Source: Hyphomicrobiales bacterium (GTDB lineage: Bacteria; Pseudomonadota; Alphaproteobacteria; Rhizobiales; Beijerinckiaceae). Taken from it: 64,000 bases of DNA. This document shows positions 49,677-59,422 of this stretch, piece after piece; positions within the stretch are counted from its first letter, which is position 1, and each line of letters begins with the position of its first letter. The stretch lies in the NCBI GenBank assembly GCA_016716745.1, contig JADJVD010000004.1:124001-188000 (forward strand), read 5' to 3'. The notes beneath the pieces were generated by a model, which did no database searches, was not told the DNA's origin, and worked only from the letters and a program-made list of their open reading frames with translations. The position numbers and the translations under genes are program-made.

Positions 49677-50078
49677 CTACTCCGCGTCTTCCTGCGCCGA
49701 GTGGAGAAAGGCGATCCCGTCCACCTTCGTCACGGCGTGGCGCTTGAAGCCCTTGCCCTTCTTGAAGGTAATCAGGTCCTGACCGGACTTGTCGGCGAAG
49801 GCCATGCGGCCGTCCGCGTAGACGCGCCAGGCCACGACCTTCGCCATCACGGGATAGGCCTTGGCGCATTTGCCGCCGTCTTCGAAGAACGTCAGCCTGT
49901 ACCCTTGGGGGACCGCCTCCTCGAATAGCGCGACGGTGCAACGATCGTCCCCGGCCTTCGCCATGACGCCGACATCACCCAGCATCTCCTGCACCTTTCC
50001 GGGCGGCGCAAGCTTCTCGGCCGACAGGGCGGAGGTGGCGAGGAGGGCGAAAACCACGGCGGCGGGCAGGGCCTTCAT
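49677..50078 (-). CDS. Exported AprI/Inh-like metalloprotease-inhibitor-domain protein
   Basis: A 133-residue exported protein; the signal (1-20) ends SALSAE. The mature part has the pattern of the Inh/AprI domain, an eight-stranded barrel that blocks serralysin-type metalloproteases in the periplasm: DDRCTVALFEE with the first cysteine, DGGKCAKAYPVMAKVVAWRV with the second and the conserved AWR, GRMAFADKSGQDLITFKKGK, and a final strand. The two cysteines would form the family's disulfide. No serralysin gene is in the window, so an inhibitor function is uncertain; many such domains in Hyphomicrobiales have no partner protease. An upstream in-frame ATG at 50138 is rejected because it would bury the signal. 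Confidence 0.7.
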   Translation of the reverse strand: MKALPAAVVFALLATSALSAEKLAPPGKVQEMLGDVGVMAKAGDDRCTVALFEEAVPQGYRLTFFEDGGKCAKAYPVMAKVVAWRVYADGRMAFADKSGQDLITFKKGKGFKRHAVTKVDGIAFLHSAQEDAE

Positions 50079-50162
50079 GAAAACCTCACATGACGAGCTC
50101 AGGACCAAGACCTTGCTCCCTCGCGCTTTCGCGCGCAATCGGCGCGGCGCGGCCGCGCCGCG

Positions 50163-50792
50163 TCATCCGCTTCGCGCGGGGGCGAGCGCCACGGCGGCGA
50201 CGCCGGCGCCGATCAGCATCGTCCCGCCGACGCGGTTGACCAGCGCCACGGCGCGCGGCTCGCGCACCACGGAGCGGGCGCGCGCGGCCAGAATCGCGTA
50301 GCCGAAGGCATTTGCGAAGGCGAGGGTGAGGAAGGTCGCCTCGAAGACGATCATCTGCGTCACCCAATCGCCCTTCGCGTCGAGAAACTGCGGCACGAAG
50401 GCGACGAAGAAGGTGATGCTCTTGGGGTTCAGCGCGGTGACGAGCCAGGCGTGCGCCAGCATCTGCGCCCGCGAGGAGGCGTCCCGCCTCGGCTCGACCT
50501 GCAAGGCGCCGCCGGCGCGCCAGAGCTTGATTCCGAGCCAGACGAGATAGGCCGCGCCCGCCCAGCGCAGCATCGTGAACAGCGTCGCCGAGGTCGCCAG
50601 CACGGCGCCGAGGCCGAGCAGCGACAGCGTCATGGCGGTGAAATCGCCGAGCGCGACGCCGACCGCCATCGGCGCGGCGACGCGCAAGCCCTGACCCAGC
50701 GCGTAGGAGACGACGAGCAGAATCGTCGGGCCGGGGATGACCAGAAGGACGGCGGAGGCGGCGGCGAAGGCGGCCCAGGTTTCAAGCGACAT
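50163..50792 (-). CDS. LysE/RhtB-family amino-acid exporter
   Basis: A 209-residue exporter with six helices. The opening LETWAAFAAASAVLLVIPGPTILLVVSYALGQG (core VIPGPTILLVVSYALGQG) is the family signature, and AAYLVWLGIKLWRAGG after helix 3 and TALNPKSITFFVAFVPQFL in the centre are also diagnostic. Such proteins export homoserine, threonine, leucine or similar amino acids. The ATG at 50792 gives the typical length. It is divergent from the small membrane protein at 50911, with 118 bases between the starts. Confidence 0.9.
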   Translation of the reverse strand: MSLETWAAFAAASAVLLVIPGPTILLVVSYALGQGLRVAAPMAVGVALGDFTAMTLSLLGLGAVLATSATLFTMLRWAGAAYLVWLGIKLWRAGGALQVEPRRDASSRAQMLAHAWLVTALNPKSITFFVAFVPQFLDAKGDWVTQMIVFEATFLTLAFANAFGYAILAARARSVVREPRAVALVNRVGGTMLIGAGVAAVALAPARSG

Positions 50793-50910
50793 GCGGGAAG
50801 GCTCCTCGTCCGCGCAGTAAAGGCGCCGGGCGGCCCGCCTGTCGAGACCGGTCTCGCCAGCACGGGCGATCCGCGCTCTATTCGGCGGCGGCGCTCGGGA
50901 GGAATGGGAC

Positions 50911-51108
50911 ATGACCTTCATCATCATCGGAGTCGTGCTCATGGCGGTTGGGGCGGGGCTCACCCTGTCCGCGCTCGGCGTGATGGGGCCGCGCGACCCC
51001 TCGCGGCCGAAACCGGCGCCGAACATTGCGCTGCTCGGGCTCGGCCTGCTCGCCGATCTCGGCGGCGCCGGCGCGCTGGTCTACGGCGCGCTGGGGCTTT
51101 CTGCTTGA
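50911..51108 (+). CDS. Small two-helix membrane protein
   Basis: A 65-residue protein with two membrane helices, TFIIIGVVLMAVGAGLTLSA and PNIALLGLGLLADLGGAGAL, joined by a basic loop (GPRDPSRPKP). GGAGG (50898-50902) lies eight bases before the ATG, which is better support than most starts here. It precedes coxG by about 90 bases on the same strand. I do not recognise a family; it could be linked to the cox cluster or independent. Confidence 0.6.
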   Translation: MTFIIIGVVLMAVGAGLTLSALGVMGPRDPSRPKPAPNIALLGLGLLADLGGAGALVYGALGLSA

Positions 51109-51199
51109 GGCGCCCCGGGGCTGGGGACGGGCGGGGGGATGCGTTGCGCGGCTGGCTCCGCGCTGTCATGTTAGCGCCCGACCGGGGAGGAACGCGCCG

Positions 51200-51673
51200 A
51201 TGGCGATGACGATGCAGGGAGAGGTCGTGCTGCCGGCCGCCCGCGAGACGGTGTGGGCCAAGCTGAACGACGCCGAGACGCTGAAGGCGTGCATTCCCGG
51301 CTGCCAGTCGCTCGAGAAGACCTCGGACACCTCGTTCGAGGCGGCCGCGAAGGTGAAGGTCGGCCCGGTCGGCGCGACCTTCAAGGGCAAGGTCGACCTG
51401 ACCGATCTCGACCCGCCCAAAGGATACAGGATCGTCGGCGAGGGGCAGGGCGGCATCGCCGGCTTCGCCAAGGGCGCGGCGACGGTGCGCCTGACCGACG
51501 CCGAGGGCGGCGGCACGAAACTGACCTACGACGTGGAGGCCAATGTCGGCGGCAAGATCGCCCAGCTCGGCTCGCGGCTGATCGACGGCGTCGCCAAGAA
51601 GACGGCCGACAAGTTCTTCGAGAATTTCGCCAAAGCCGTCACCGGCGAGGCGGTCGCCGCCGGCGAGGCCTGA
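51200..51673 (+). CDS. coxG: CoxG-like SRPBCC-domain protein
   Basis: A 157-residue START/SRPBCC-fold protein of the CoxG (carbon monoxide dehydrogenase subunit G) family. Motifs: GEVVLPAARETVWAKLND, LKACIPGCQSLEK, and VEANVGGKIAQLGSRLIDGV near the C-terminal helix. CoxG has been implicated in anchoring the dehydrogenase at the membrane via quinone. The ribosome binding site GGGGAGG (51184-51190) is excellent. It begins the cox-like cluster but is separated from coxS by 196 bases that hold a possible promoter. Confidence 0.88.
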   Translation: MAMTMQGEVVLPAARETVWAKLNDAETLKACIPGCQSLEKTSDTSFEAAAKVKVGPVGATFKGKVDLTDLDPPKGYRIVGEGQGGIAGFAKGAATVRLTDAEGGGTKLTYDVEANVGGKIAQLGSRLIDGVAKKTADKFFENFAKAVTGEAVAAGEA

Positions 51674-51741
51674 GCGTCCGCCTGCGCGCGGGGCTCCGCT
51701 CCGGCGCCTGCGCAATCGGCATTGGCCGGCCCTGACCGCGC

Positions 51742-51784
51742 TTGACAGTGAAATTCGAACGACTCCAAACTCACTGAAATGTCA
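51742..51784 (+). promoter_or_regulatory. Possible promoter/operator ahead of coxS
   Basis: TTGACA (51742-51747) is a perfect -35 consensus but no convincing -10 follows. The same segment is an imperfect inverted repeat: TGACA and GTGA (51743-51751) match TCAC and TGTCA (51771-51784) with a five-base interruption. It is also the most AT-rich stretch in the gap between coxG and coxS, about 85 bases before the coxS start. Confidence 0.4.
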
Positions 51785-51869
51785 GCCGGCCGCGCGTCGG
51801 CTGAATTCGTCTCCGCCCGCTTGCGGCGGGGCGACAAGACCCCGCTCAAGCGGGACCCGGGAGGACGCG

Positions 51870-52340
<471 letters not shown>

Positions 52341-52412
52341 GGCCGTCCGTTCCGACCGGCTGAAGCGCTGACTCACGCCCGCAGCGGGCGAACCAACTCC
52401 GGGAGGGGAACC

Positions 52413-54778
52413 ATGAGCGCGACCGGCATCGGCGCCTCCGTCAAGCGCAAGGAAGACCATCGCTTCATCACCGGCAAGGGCCGGTATGTCGACGACATCA
52501 ATCGCCCCGGACAGGCCTACGCCTATTTCCTGCGCTCGCCGCACGCGCACGCCAACATCCGCTCGATCGACGCCTCCGCCGCGCTGGCCGCGCCCGGCGT
52601 CGTCGCGGTGCTGACGGGCGACGACATCGCCGCCGACAAGGTGGGCGGGCTCATCTGCGGCTGGATGATCCACTCCAAGGACGGCTCGCCGATGAAGGGC
52701 GGCGCCGCATCCGGCGCTGGCGCAGGGCAAGGTGCGCTATGTCGGCGACCACGTCGCCGTCGTCATCGCCGAGACGCTGGCCGAGGCGCGCGACGGCGCC
52801 GAGAAGATCGAGGTCGACTACGAGGTGTTGCCCGCCGTCGTCGACATGCGCAAGGCGACCGAGCCGGGCGCGCCGCAGGTGCACGAGGCCGCGCCGAACA
52901 ACACGGTGTTCAACTGGCATCTCGGCGACAAGGCCGCGACCGATGCCGCCTTCGCGCGCGCCAGGCATGTGACGAAGCTCGATCTCGTCAACAACCGCCT
53001 CGCGCCGAACGCGATGGAGCCGCGCGCCGCCGTCGGCGACTACGACGATGGCGAGGACGCCTTCACGCTCTACACGACCAGCCAGAACCCGCATGTCGCG
53101 CGGCTGGTGCTGTCGGCCTTCATCGGCATCGCGCCCGAGCACAAGCTGCGCGTGATCGCGCCCGACGTCGGCGGCGGCTTCGGATCGAAGATCTTCATCT
53201 ACGCGGAAGAGACCGTCTGCATCTGGGCGGCGCGCAAGGTGAACCGTCCCGTCAAGTGGACGGCCGATCGCACGGAGGCGTTCCTCGCCGACGCGCATGG
53301 GCGCGACCACATCACCCACGCCGAAATGGCGATGGACGAGGCCGGCAAGATCATCGGCATGCGCGTGCACACGCTCGCCAATCTCGGCTCCTATCTGTCC
53401 ACCTTCGCCTCGTCGGTGCCGACCTATCTCTACGCGCCGCTGCTGTCGGGCCAGTACGACATTCCGGCGATCTACGCCGAGGTCGACGCCATCTACACCG
53501 ACGACGGCGCCGGTCGATGCCTATCGCGGCGCCGGGCGGCCCGAGGCGACCTTCGTGGTCGAGCGTCTCGTCGAGATCGCGGCGCGCGAACTGAAGATGG
53601 ACCCGGCCGAATTCCGCCGGAAGAACTTCATCCGCAGTTTCCCGCACCAGACGCCCGTCATCATGTGTTACGACGCGGGCGACTATCAGGCTTCGCTCGA
53701 CAAGGCGTGCAAAGCCGCCGACGTCGCGGGCTTTGCAAGCGCCGCGCGCCGACAGAAGCGGCAGGGCAAGCTGCGCGGGCTCGGCTACTCCGCCTATATC
53801 GAGGCCTGCGGCATCGCCCCGTCCGCTGCGGTGGGATCGCTCGGCGCCGGCGTCGGCCTGTGGGAATCGGCCGAAGTGCGCGTCAACCCGATCGGCACGG
53901 TCGAGATTCTCACCGGCTCGCACAGCCACGGGCAGGGGCACGAGACCACCTTCGCGCAGCTCGTCTCGCAGCGTCTCGGCATTCCGCTCGAGAACGTCTC
54001 CATCGTCCATGGCGACACCGACAAGGTGCAGATGGGCATGGGCACCTACGGCTCGCGCTCGGGCGCGGTCGGCATGTCGGCCATCGTCAAGGCGCTCGAC
54101 AAGATCGAGGCCAAGGCGAAGAAGGTCGCCGGCCATGTGCTCGAGGCCTCCGAGGGCGACATCGAGTTCAAGGACGGCAAGTTCACGGTGAAGGGCACCG
54201 ACAAGTCGATCGACTTCGGCTCGGTCGCGTTGCAGGCCTATATCGCGCACAAGTTCAACGGGCAGGAGCTGGAGCCCGGCCTGAAGGAAAGCGCGTTCTG
54301 GGATCCGACCAACTTCACCTTCCCGGCCGGCGTGCACATCTGCGAGGTCGAGGTCGATCCCGAAACCGGCGTGACGACCATCGCCAGATGGACGGCGGTC
54401 GACGATTTCGGCGTGCTGATCAACCCGATGATCGTCGAGGGCCAGGTGCATGGCGGCATCGCGCAGGGCGTCGGCCAGGCGATGTGCGAGGGCGTCGTCT
54501 ATAACGACTCCGGCCAGCTCATCTCGGCGAGCTACATGGACTATCAGATGCCGCGCGCCGGCGATCTGCCGTCCTATGTCGTCGAGACGACAGAGACGCG
54601 CTGCCCGTCGAACCCGCTCGGCATCAAGGGCTGCGGCGAGGCCGGCGCCATCGCCGCGCCGCCCGCCGTCATCAACGCGATCACCGACGCGCTCGGAACC
54701 GAGAACGTGCCGATGCCCGCGACCCCCCGCGCCGTCTGGCGCGCGGCGCAGTCGCGTCGCCAGAAATCGGCCGCCTGA
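52413..54778 (+). CDS. coxL: CO-dehydrogenase-like large subunit, form II (two frame breaks)
   Basis: About 788 residues; binds the molybdenum cofactor. It begins TGIGASVKRKEDHRFITGKG, typical of aerobic CO-dehydrogenase-like large subunits. The frame breaks at 52697-52712 (PMKGG, then PHPALAQGKVRYVGDHVAVV) and at 53508-53516. Just after the second break, codons 53519-53539 encode AYRGAGR, the active-site loop of form II proteins; the CO-oxidising form I has AYxCSFR. VGGGFGSKIFIYAEE, GQGHETTFAQLVSQRLGIP and GIKGCGEAGAIAAPPAV (with the catalytic Glu) are cofactor-binding motifs. The true substrate may be CO poorly or another small molecule. The frame breaks are probably sequence errors. Confidence 0.93.
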
Positions 54779-54795
54779 GACACGAGGAGAGGACC

Positions 54796-55593
54796 ATGTA
54801 TCCCTTCACCTACACACGCGCCGACAGCGTCGCGAAGGCCGCCGAGGCGCTTGCGGCGGACGGCGACGCCAAGCTGCTCGCGGGCGGGCAGACCCTGCTG
54901 CCGGCGATGAAGCTGCGCCTCAACGCGCCCTCGCAACTGATCGACCTGTCGCGCCTCGCCGAGCTGAGGGGCATCGGCGTCGGCGCGGGTGACGTGACCA
55001 TCGGCGCGACGACGCCGCACGCGGACGTCGCGGCCCATGCGGAGATCGCCAGGTCCATCGCCGGTCTGCACGAACTCGCCGGGCAGATCGGCGATCCGGC
55101 GGTGCGCCACAAGGGCACCATCGGCGGCTCGATCGCCAACAACGATCCGGCGGCCGACTATCCGGCGGCCTGCCTCGGCCTCGGCGCGACCATCGTCACC
55201 AACAAGCGCGAGATTTCGGCCGACGACTTCTTCAAGGGCCTGTTCGAAACCGCGCTCGGCGATGGCGAGATCATCGTCAAGGTGCGCTTTCCCAAGCCGG
55301 CCGCCTCGGGCTACGCCAAGTTCCGCAATCCGGCCTCGCGCTTCGCGCTGGTCGGCGTGTTCGTGGCCAGGACCGGCGCCGGCGCGCGCGTCGCGGTGAC
55401 GGGCGCAGGCTCGGGCGGCGTGTTCCGCTGGAAGGAGGCGGAGGCGGCGCTGTCGTCGAACTGGAGCGAGGGCGCGGTGGCGGGGCTGAAGGCGTCCCCG
55501 GCCGGGCTCAATTCCGACATCCACGCCGACGCCGAATATCGCGCCCACCTGATCGGCGTGATGACGAAACGGGCGGTCGCCGCGGCGAAGTGA
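54796..55593 (+). CDS. coxM: CO-dehydrogenase-like medium subunit, FAD-binding
   Basis: A 265-residue subunit that binds FAD and passes electrons on, usually to quinones. Both FAD motifs are seen: LLAGGQTLLPAMKLRLNAP and TIGGSIANNDPAADYPA (the TIGG motif). The C-terminal CO-dehydrogenase flavoprotein domain follows (RFALVGVFVARTG). An AGAGGACC ribosome binding site precedes the ATG at 54796, 17 bases after coxL. After its stop comes a palindrome-rich gap before coxD. Confidence 0.95.
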   Translation: MYPFTYTRADSVAKAAEALAADGDAKLLAGGQTLLPAMKLRLNAPSQLIDLSRLAELRGIGVGAGDVTIGATTPHADVAAHAEIARSIAGLHELAGQIGDPAVRHKGTIGGSIANNDPAADYPAACLGLGATIVTNKREISADDFFKGLFETALGDGEIIVKVRFPKPAASGYAKFRNPASRFALVGVFVARTGAGARVAVTGAGSGGVFRWKEAEAALSSNWSEGAVAGLKASPAGLNSDIHADAEYRAHLIGVMTKRAVAAAK

Positions 55594-55599
55594 CGGCGG

Positions 55600-55683
55600 C
55601 GAGCCTCCGGCTCGGGGCTTGGACCGAGAGCCTTGGAACGCGAGCCTCCGGCTCGCAGGGGAGCCTTGCGAGCCGGAGGCTCG
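55600..55683. repeat. REP-like palindrome cluster after coxM
   Basis: Three copies of a palindrome with core GAGCCKSMGGCTC: CGAGCCTCCGGCTCG (55600-55614), GCGAGCCTCCGGCTCGC (55640-55656) and GCGAGCCGGAGGCTCG (55668-55683). The last two are exact reverse complements of each other over 16 bases with an 11-base loop, so they can form a long hairpin. The same element occurs singly after icd at 12764-12784. Confidence 0.8.
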
Positions 55684-55746
55684 TGGTCCGTTCGCTCCTG
55701 GCTCGCGCTCCGCTGGCGACAGGCTATAATCCTGCGCGGGATTGAT

Positions 55747-55769
55747 ATGGCCGGGATCGTCCCGGCCAT
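55747..55769 (+). promoter_or_regulatory. Perfect hairpin in the coxM-coxD gap
   Basis: ATGGCCGGGA and TCCCGGCCAT form a 10-bp perfect stem with a TCG loop. No T run follows within a few bases, so it is more likely an attenuator or mRNA-processing/stability element than a strong terminator. It includes an in-frame ATG for coxD that is rejected as the start. Confidence 0.5.
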
Positions 55770-55809
55770 TGTCTTTCCGGGCGCGTCGCGCGTCACAGGG
55801 AGTTGGTTC

Positions 55810-56723
<914 letters not shown>

Positions 56724-56727
<4 letters not shown>

Positions 56728-57267
56728 GCGCGCCCCAAACGCCGGCGACGTCGAACGACGCGGCGCCGCAGCGCGCCTGCGGCGGCTGCACGCTGTGCTG
56801 CAAGCTGTTTCCGGTGCCGGAGCTGACCAAGCCGGCGGGGCCGCTGGTGCCCGCATGTCGCGCAGGGGCGCGGCTGCGGCGCGCATGCGAGCCGGCCCGA
56901 CGTGTGCCGCGCCTTCTTCTGCCAGTGGATCTACAACACCGATCTCGGCCCGGAATGGCGCCCCGATACGGCGCGGTTCGTGATGTCGATCTATCCCGGC
57001 ACGAGCGCGCTGGCGATCACGCTCGATCCCGCGCAGCCGGCCGCCTGGCGGCGCGCGCCGTACGAACGCGTAATCCGCCGCTGGGCGGAGGCCGCGTTGT
57101 CCGACGGGGCGCAGGTGATCGCCTTCGCCGGCGAGCGCGCGACGATGATCTTTCCGGACTCGGACGTCGATCTCGGCGTGCTGCGGCCGGGCGACCAGAT
57201 CCGCGTCGGGCGGCGCGGCCTCGTCTGGGAGGCGAGCGTCGAGCGCGCGAGCGGGGGCGCGGCGTGA
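56724..57267 (+). CDS. YkgJ-like CxxC cluster-binding protein within the cox operon (frame break)
   Basis: About 180 residues. The N-terminus has ACGGCTLCCKLFPVPEL, the CxxCxxCC metal/iron-sulfur-binding motif of the YkgJ family; the frame breaks at 56838-56850 and the other frame continues CPHVAQGRGCGAHASRPDVC and RAFFCQWIYN, supplying the later cysteines. The C-terminus is a mixed alpha/beta segment (FVMSIYPGTSALAITLDPAQ). All cysteines are present once the frame is corrected. It overlaps coxD at its start (ATGA) and coxE at its stop (GTGA), so it is translated with both, which implies a part in metallo-centre maturation or delivery. Biochemistry of the family is poorly known. Confidence 0.8.
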
Positions 57268-58481
57268 ACGCGCCGGCCGAGGCGCCTAAGGGTCAGGGCC
57301 GGCTGCCGGAGAACATCGCGCATTTCGCCCGGGCCCTGCGCAAGGCGGGCCTGCCCGTCGGGCCGGCGGCCGTGCTCGACGCCATCGCAGCCGTCGAGGC
57401 GGCGGGCCTCGGCGAGCGCGGCGATTTTTATGCGACCTTGCACGCCGTGTTCGTGAAGAAGCGCGATCATTCGGTGATCTTCCGGCAGGCGTTCGACATC
57501 TTCTGGAAGCGGCGCGGCTTCATGGAGAAGCTCATCGCGATGATGAGCCCGATGGCGGAGCCGCAGAACGCCAACAAGCAGAAGGCCGAGGCGGGCGCGA
57601 CGCGCGTCGCCGACGCGCTGTTCAACAAGCCGCGCGAGGAAAAGGCCAAGCCTTCGCTCGATCTCGACGCGCGGCTCACCATGTCGGCGCAGGAAGTGCT
57701 TCAAACGAAGGATTTTGCGCAGATGACGGCGGCCGAGATCGCCGAGGCGCGGCGCGTCATCGCGCAGCTCGCCATGCCCGACGACGCGCGGCGCACGCGG
57801 CGCTTCAGGCCTGCGCCGCAGGGCCGCATCGTCGATCCGCGCCTGAGCTTCCGCAGCACGCTGCGCAGCGGCGGCCATTCCATCGAACTCGTGATGCGTG
57901 CGCGCGAGACGCGCACGCCGCCGCTCGTGGCGCTATGCGACATCTCCGGCTCGATGAGCGATTACACGCGCGTCTTCCTGCATTTCCTGCACGCGCTGAC
58001 GGAGAAGCGCCGGCGCGTGCATACGTTCCTGTTCGGAACGCGGCTCACCAATGTCACGCGCGCGCTGCGCCAGCGCGACATCGACGACGCGCTGGCGATG
58101 TGTTCGGCCGGCGTGAAGGACTGGTCGGGCGGCACGCGCATCGGCGCCTCGCTGCATGCGTTCAACCGCGACTGGTCGCGCCGCGTGCTCGGGCAGGGGG
58201 CGACGGTTCTGCTGATCACCGACGGGCTCGAACGCGAGGGCGTCGAGGAGTTGGCGCGCGAGGCCGAGCGGCTGCACAAATCCTGCCGTCGGCTCGTCTG
58301 GCTCAATCCGCTGCTGCGATTCGAGGGCTTTCAGCCCAAGGCGCAGGGCGTGCGCGCGCTGCTGCCGCATGTGGACTCGTTCCGCACCATCCACTCGCTC
58401 GCCAGCATGAAGGATCTGGTTCGCGCGCTGTCGGCCGAACGCGACGAGATCGCGCCCCGGCGCCTTCTCGAAAGCGCGTGA
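57264..58481 (+). CDS. coxE: VWA-domain protein CoxE
   Basis: A 405-residue protein of the CoxE family, the partner of the CoxD AAA+ ATPase. The N-terminal helical half reads ENIAHFARALRKAGLPVGPA and KKRDHSVIFRQAFDIFWKRR; the C-terminal half is a von Willebrand A domain with the MIDAS metal site ALCDISGSMSDYT and the later threonine and aspartate positions in GGTRIGASL and LITDGLEREG. The start is a GTG at 57264 overlapping the previous stop. AAA+/VWA pairs act together as chaperones for large metalloenzymes. The operon ends here; about 36 bases later is a convergent gene. Confidence 0.92.
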   Translation: MNAPAEAPKGQGRLPENIAHFARALRKAGLPVGPAAVLDAIAAVEAAGLGERGDFYATLHAVFVKKRDHSVIFRQAFDIFWKRRGFMEKLIAMMSPMAEPQNANKQKAEAGATRVADALFNKPREEKAKPSLDLDARLTMSAQEVLQTKDFAQMTAAEIAEARRVIAQLAMPDDARRTRRFRPAPQGRIVDPRLSFRSTLRSGGHSIELVMRARETRTPPLVALCDISGSMSDYTRVFLHFLHALTEKRRRVHTFLFGTRLTNVTRALRQRDIDDALAMCSAGVKDWSGGTRIGASLHAFNRDWSRRVLGQGATVLLITDGLEREGVEELAREAERLHKSCRRLVWLNPLLRFEGFQPKAQGVRALLPHVDSFRTIHSLASMKDLVRALSAERDEIAPRRLLESA

Positions 58482-58517
58482 GCGCCGACGCTAGAGCGGC
58501 CCCGGCCCGTCGTCTCG

Positions 58518-59348
58518 TCACGGTCCGAACATGCTGCTGGCGGGCAGCGGCGGGGGCGGCGCCAGACTGTCGAGATAGCGGCTCATGCCGGCCATGTCGC
58601 GTACCGGATTGAACCACGCCTTGGCGCCGAGCAGCAGGCGATAGAGCTCGAGTTCCTCGCCCATGATGGCGATCAGCGCGCGCCGCCATGTCTGCGCGAA
58701 GCGCTGGCTGTCGGTGAGCGGGACGGGATTGAGGGCGTTTGGCGTCTGCGAACCGGTCGTCGGCAGGGCGCGCCAGAACGCCATGATGTTGTGCGACACG
58801 CGCACCGAGCCCGCGCCCGCCTGCGCGGCGTAGACGCCCTCGACGACGACGGCGAGAAACTCCTCCCAGTTCTCGAAATCGGCGCGGGCGGAGGCGGAGC
58901 GCTTCTGATCGCTGGCGTCGACGAAATCCGAGATGGGCGCCGCCTTCCATTTGCCGCGCGCCTGTCGCCACGCATGCACGAGCTCGTGCACGAGGGTGGA
59001 ATCCACCGTCGCGCCTTGCAGGTCGCCGGTCGGGTTGAAATCGACGATGGCGATCGAGCCCGTGCCGAGCCCGACCGTCGGCGGCCCCTTGCGGCGCTCG
59101 ACCGTGGCGCCTTTGGCGAAGGCCTTGTCGGCGTCGAGCGGGCGGGCGGCGGCGATGTTGCGGTTCGGCGTCGGGGCGATGACGATCGGCTCGCGATTGG
59201 CGCCGATGAGGTCGAGGAGGTCCTTGCCGAAAGGCGTGTTCACGATCGTGTCGCGCACGCGGATCACGGAGGATTCGTAGCGATCCTGACCTGGTTTGTT
59301 CGGGATGTGGCTGCCGTCGACGACGATGTTGGGCGCGAACCACTGCAT
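58518..59348 (-). CDS. M91-type (NleD/effector-like) zinc metallopeptidase
   Basis: A 276-residue protein with the pattern of the M91 family (type III effectors NleD and HopH1): PPTVGLGTGSIAIVDFNP ahead of the active site, then TLVHELVHAWRQARGKWK with H121-E-L-V-H125, and a later acidic helix NWEEFLAVVVEGVYAAQ that may supply the third ligand. The remaining C-terminus (PVPLTDSQRFAQTWRRALIA) matches the extension of related bacterial proteins. There is no signal peptide, and no secretion system lies in the window, so secretion is doubtful. The ATG at 59348 has GAGG nearby; an in-frame start at 59414 adds 22 residues. Convergent with coxE and inserted in the cox region. Confidence 0.75.
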   Translation of the reverse strand: MQWFAPNIVVDGSHIPNKPGQDRYESSVIRVRDTIVNTPFGKDLLDLIGANREPIVIAPTPNRNIAAARPLDADKAFAKGATVERRKGPPTVGLGTGSIAIVDFNPTGDLQGATVDSTLVHELVHAWRQARGKWKAAPISDFVDASDQKRSASARADFENWEEFLAVVVEGVYAAQAGAGSVRVSHNIMAFWRALPTTGSQTPNALNPVPLTDSQRFAQTWRRALIAIMGEELELYRLLLGAKAWFNPVRDMAGMSRYLDSLAPPPPLPASSMFGP

Positions 59349-59422
59349 GGCGGCCTCGCCAGAGGTGTGCGGGACGACAAAGGTGCGCGCGATGGGCCGT
59401 TCGCGGCGTGCCATAGCGCACG

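Noticed and set aside
55747..55809. Upstream ATG at 55747 as the coxD start
   Set aside because: The ATG lies in a perfect hairpin without a ribosome binding site, and the extra 21 residues are not family-like; the GTG at 55810 has GGGAG upstream.
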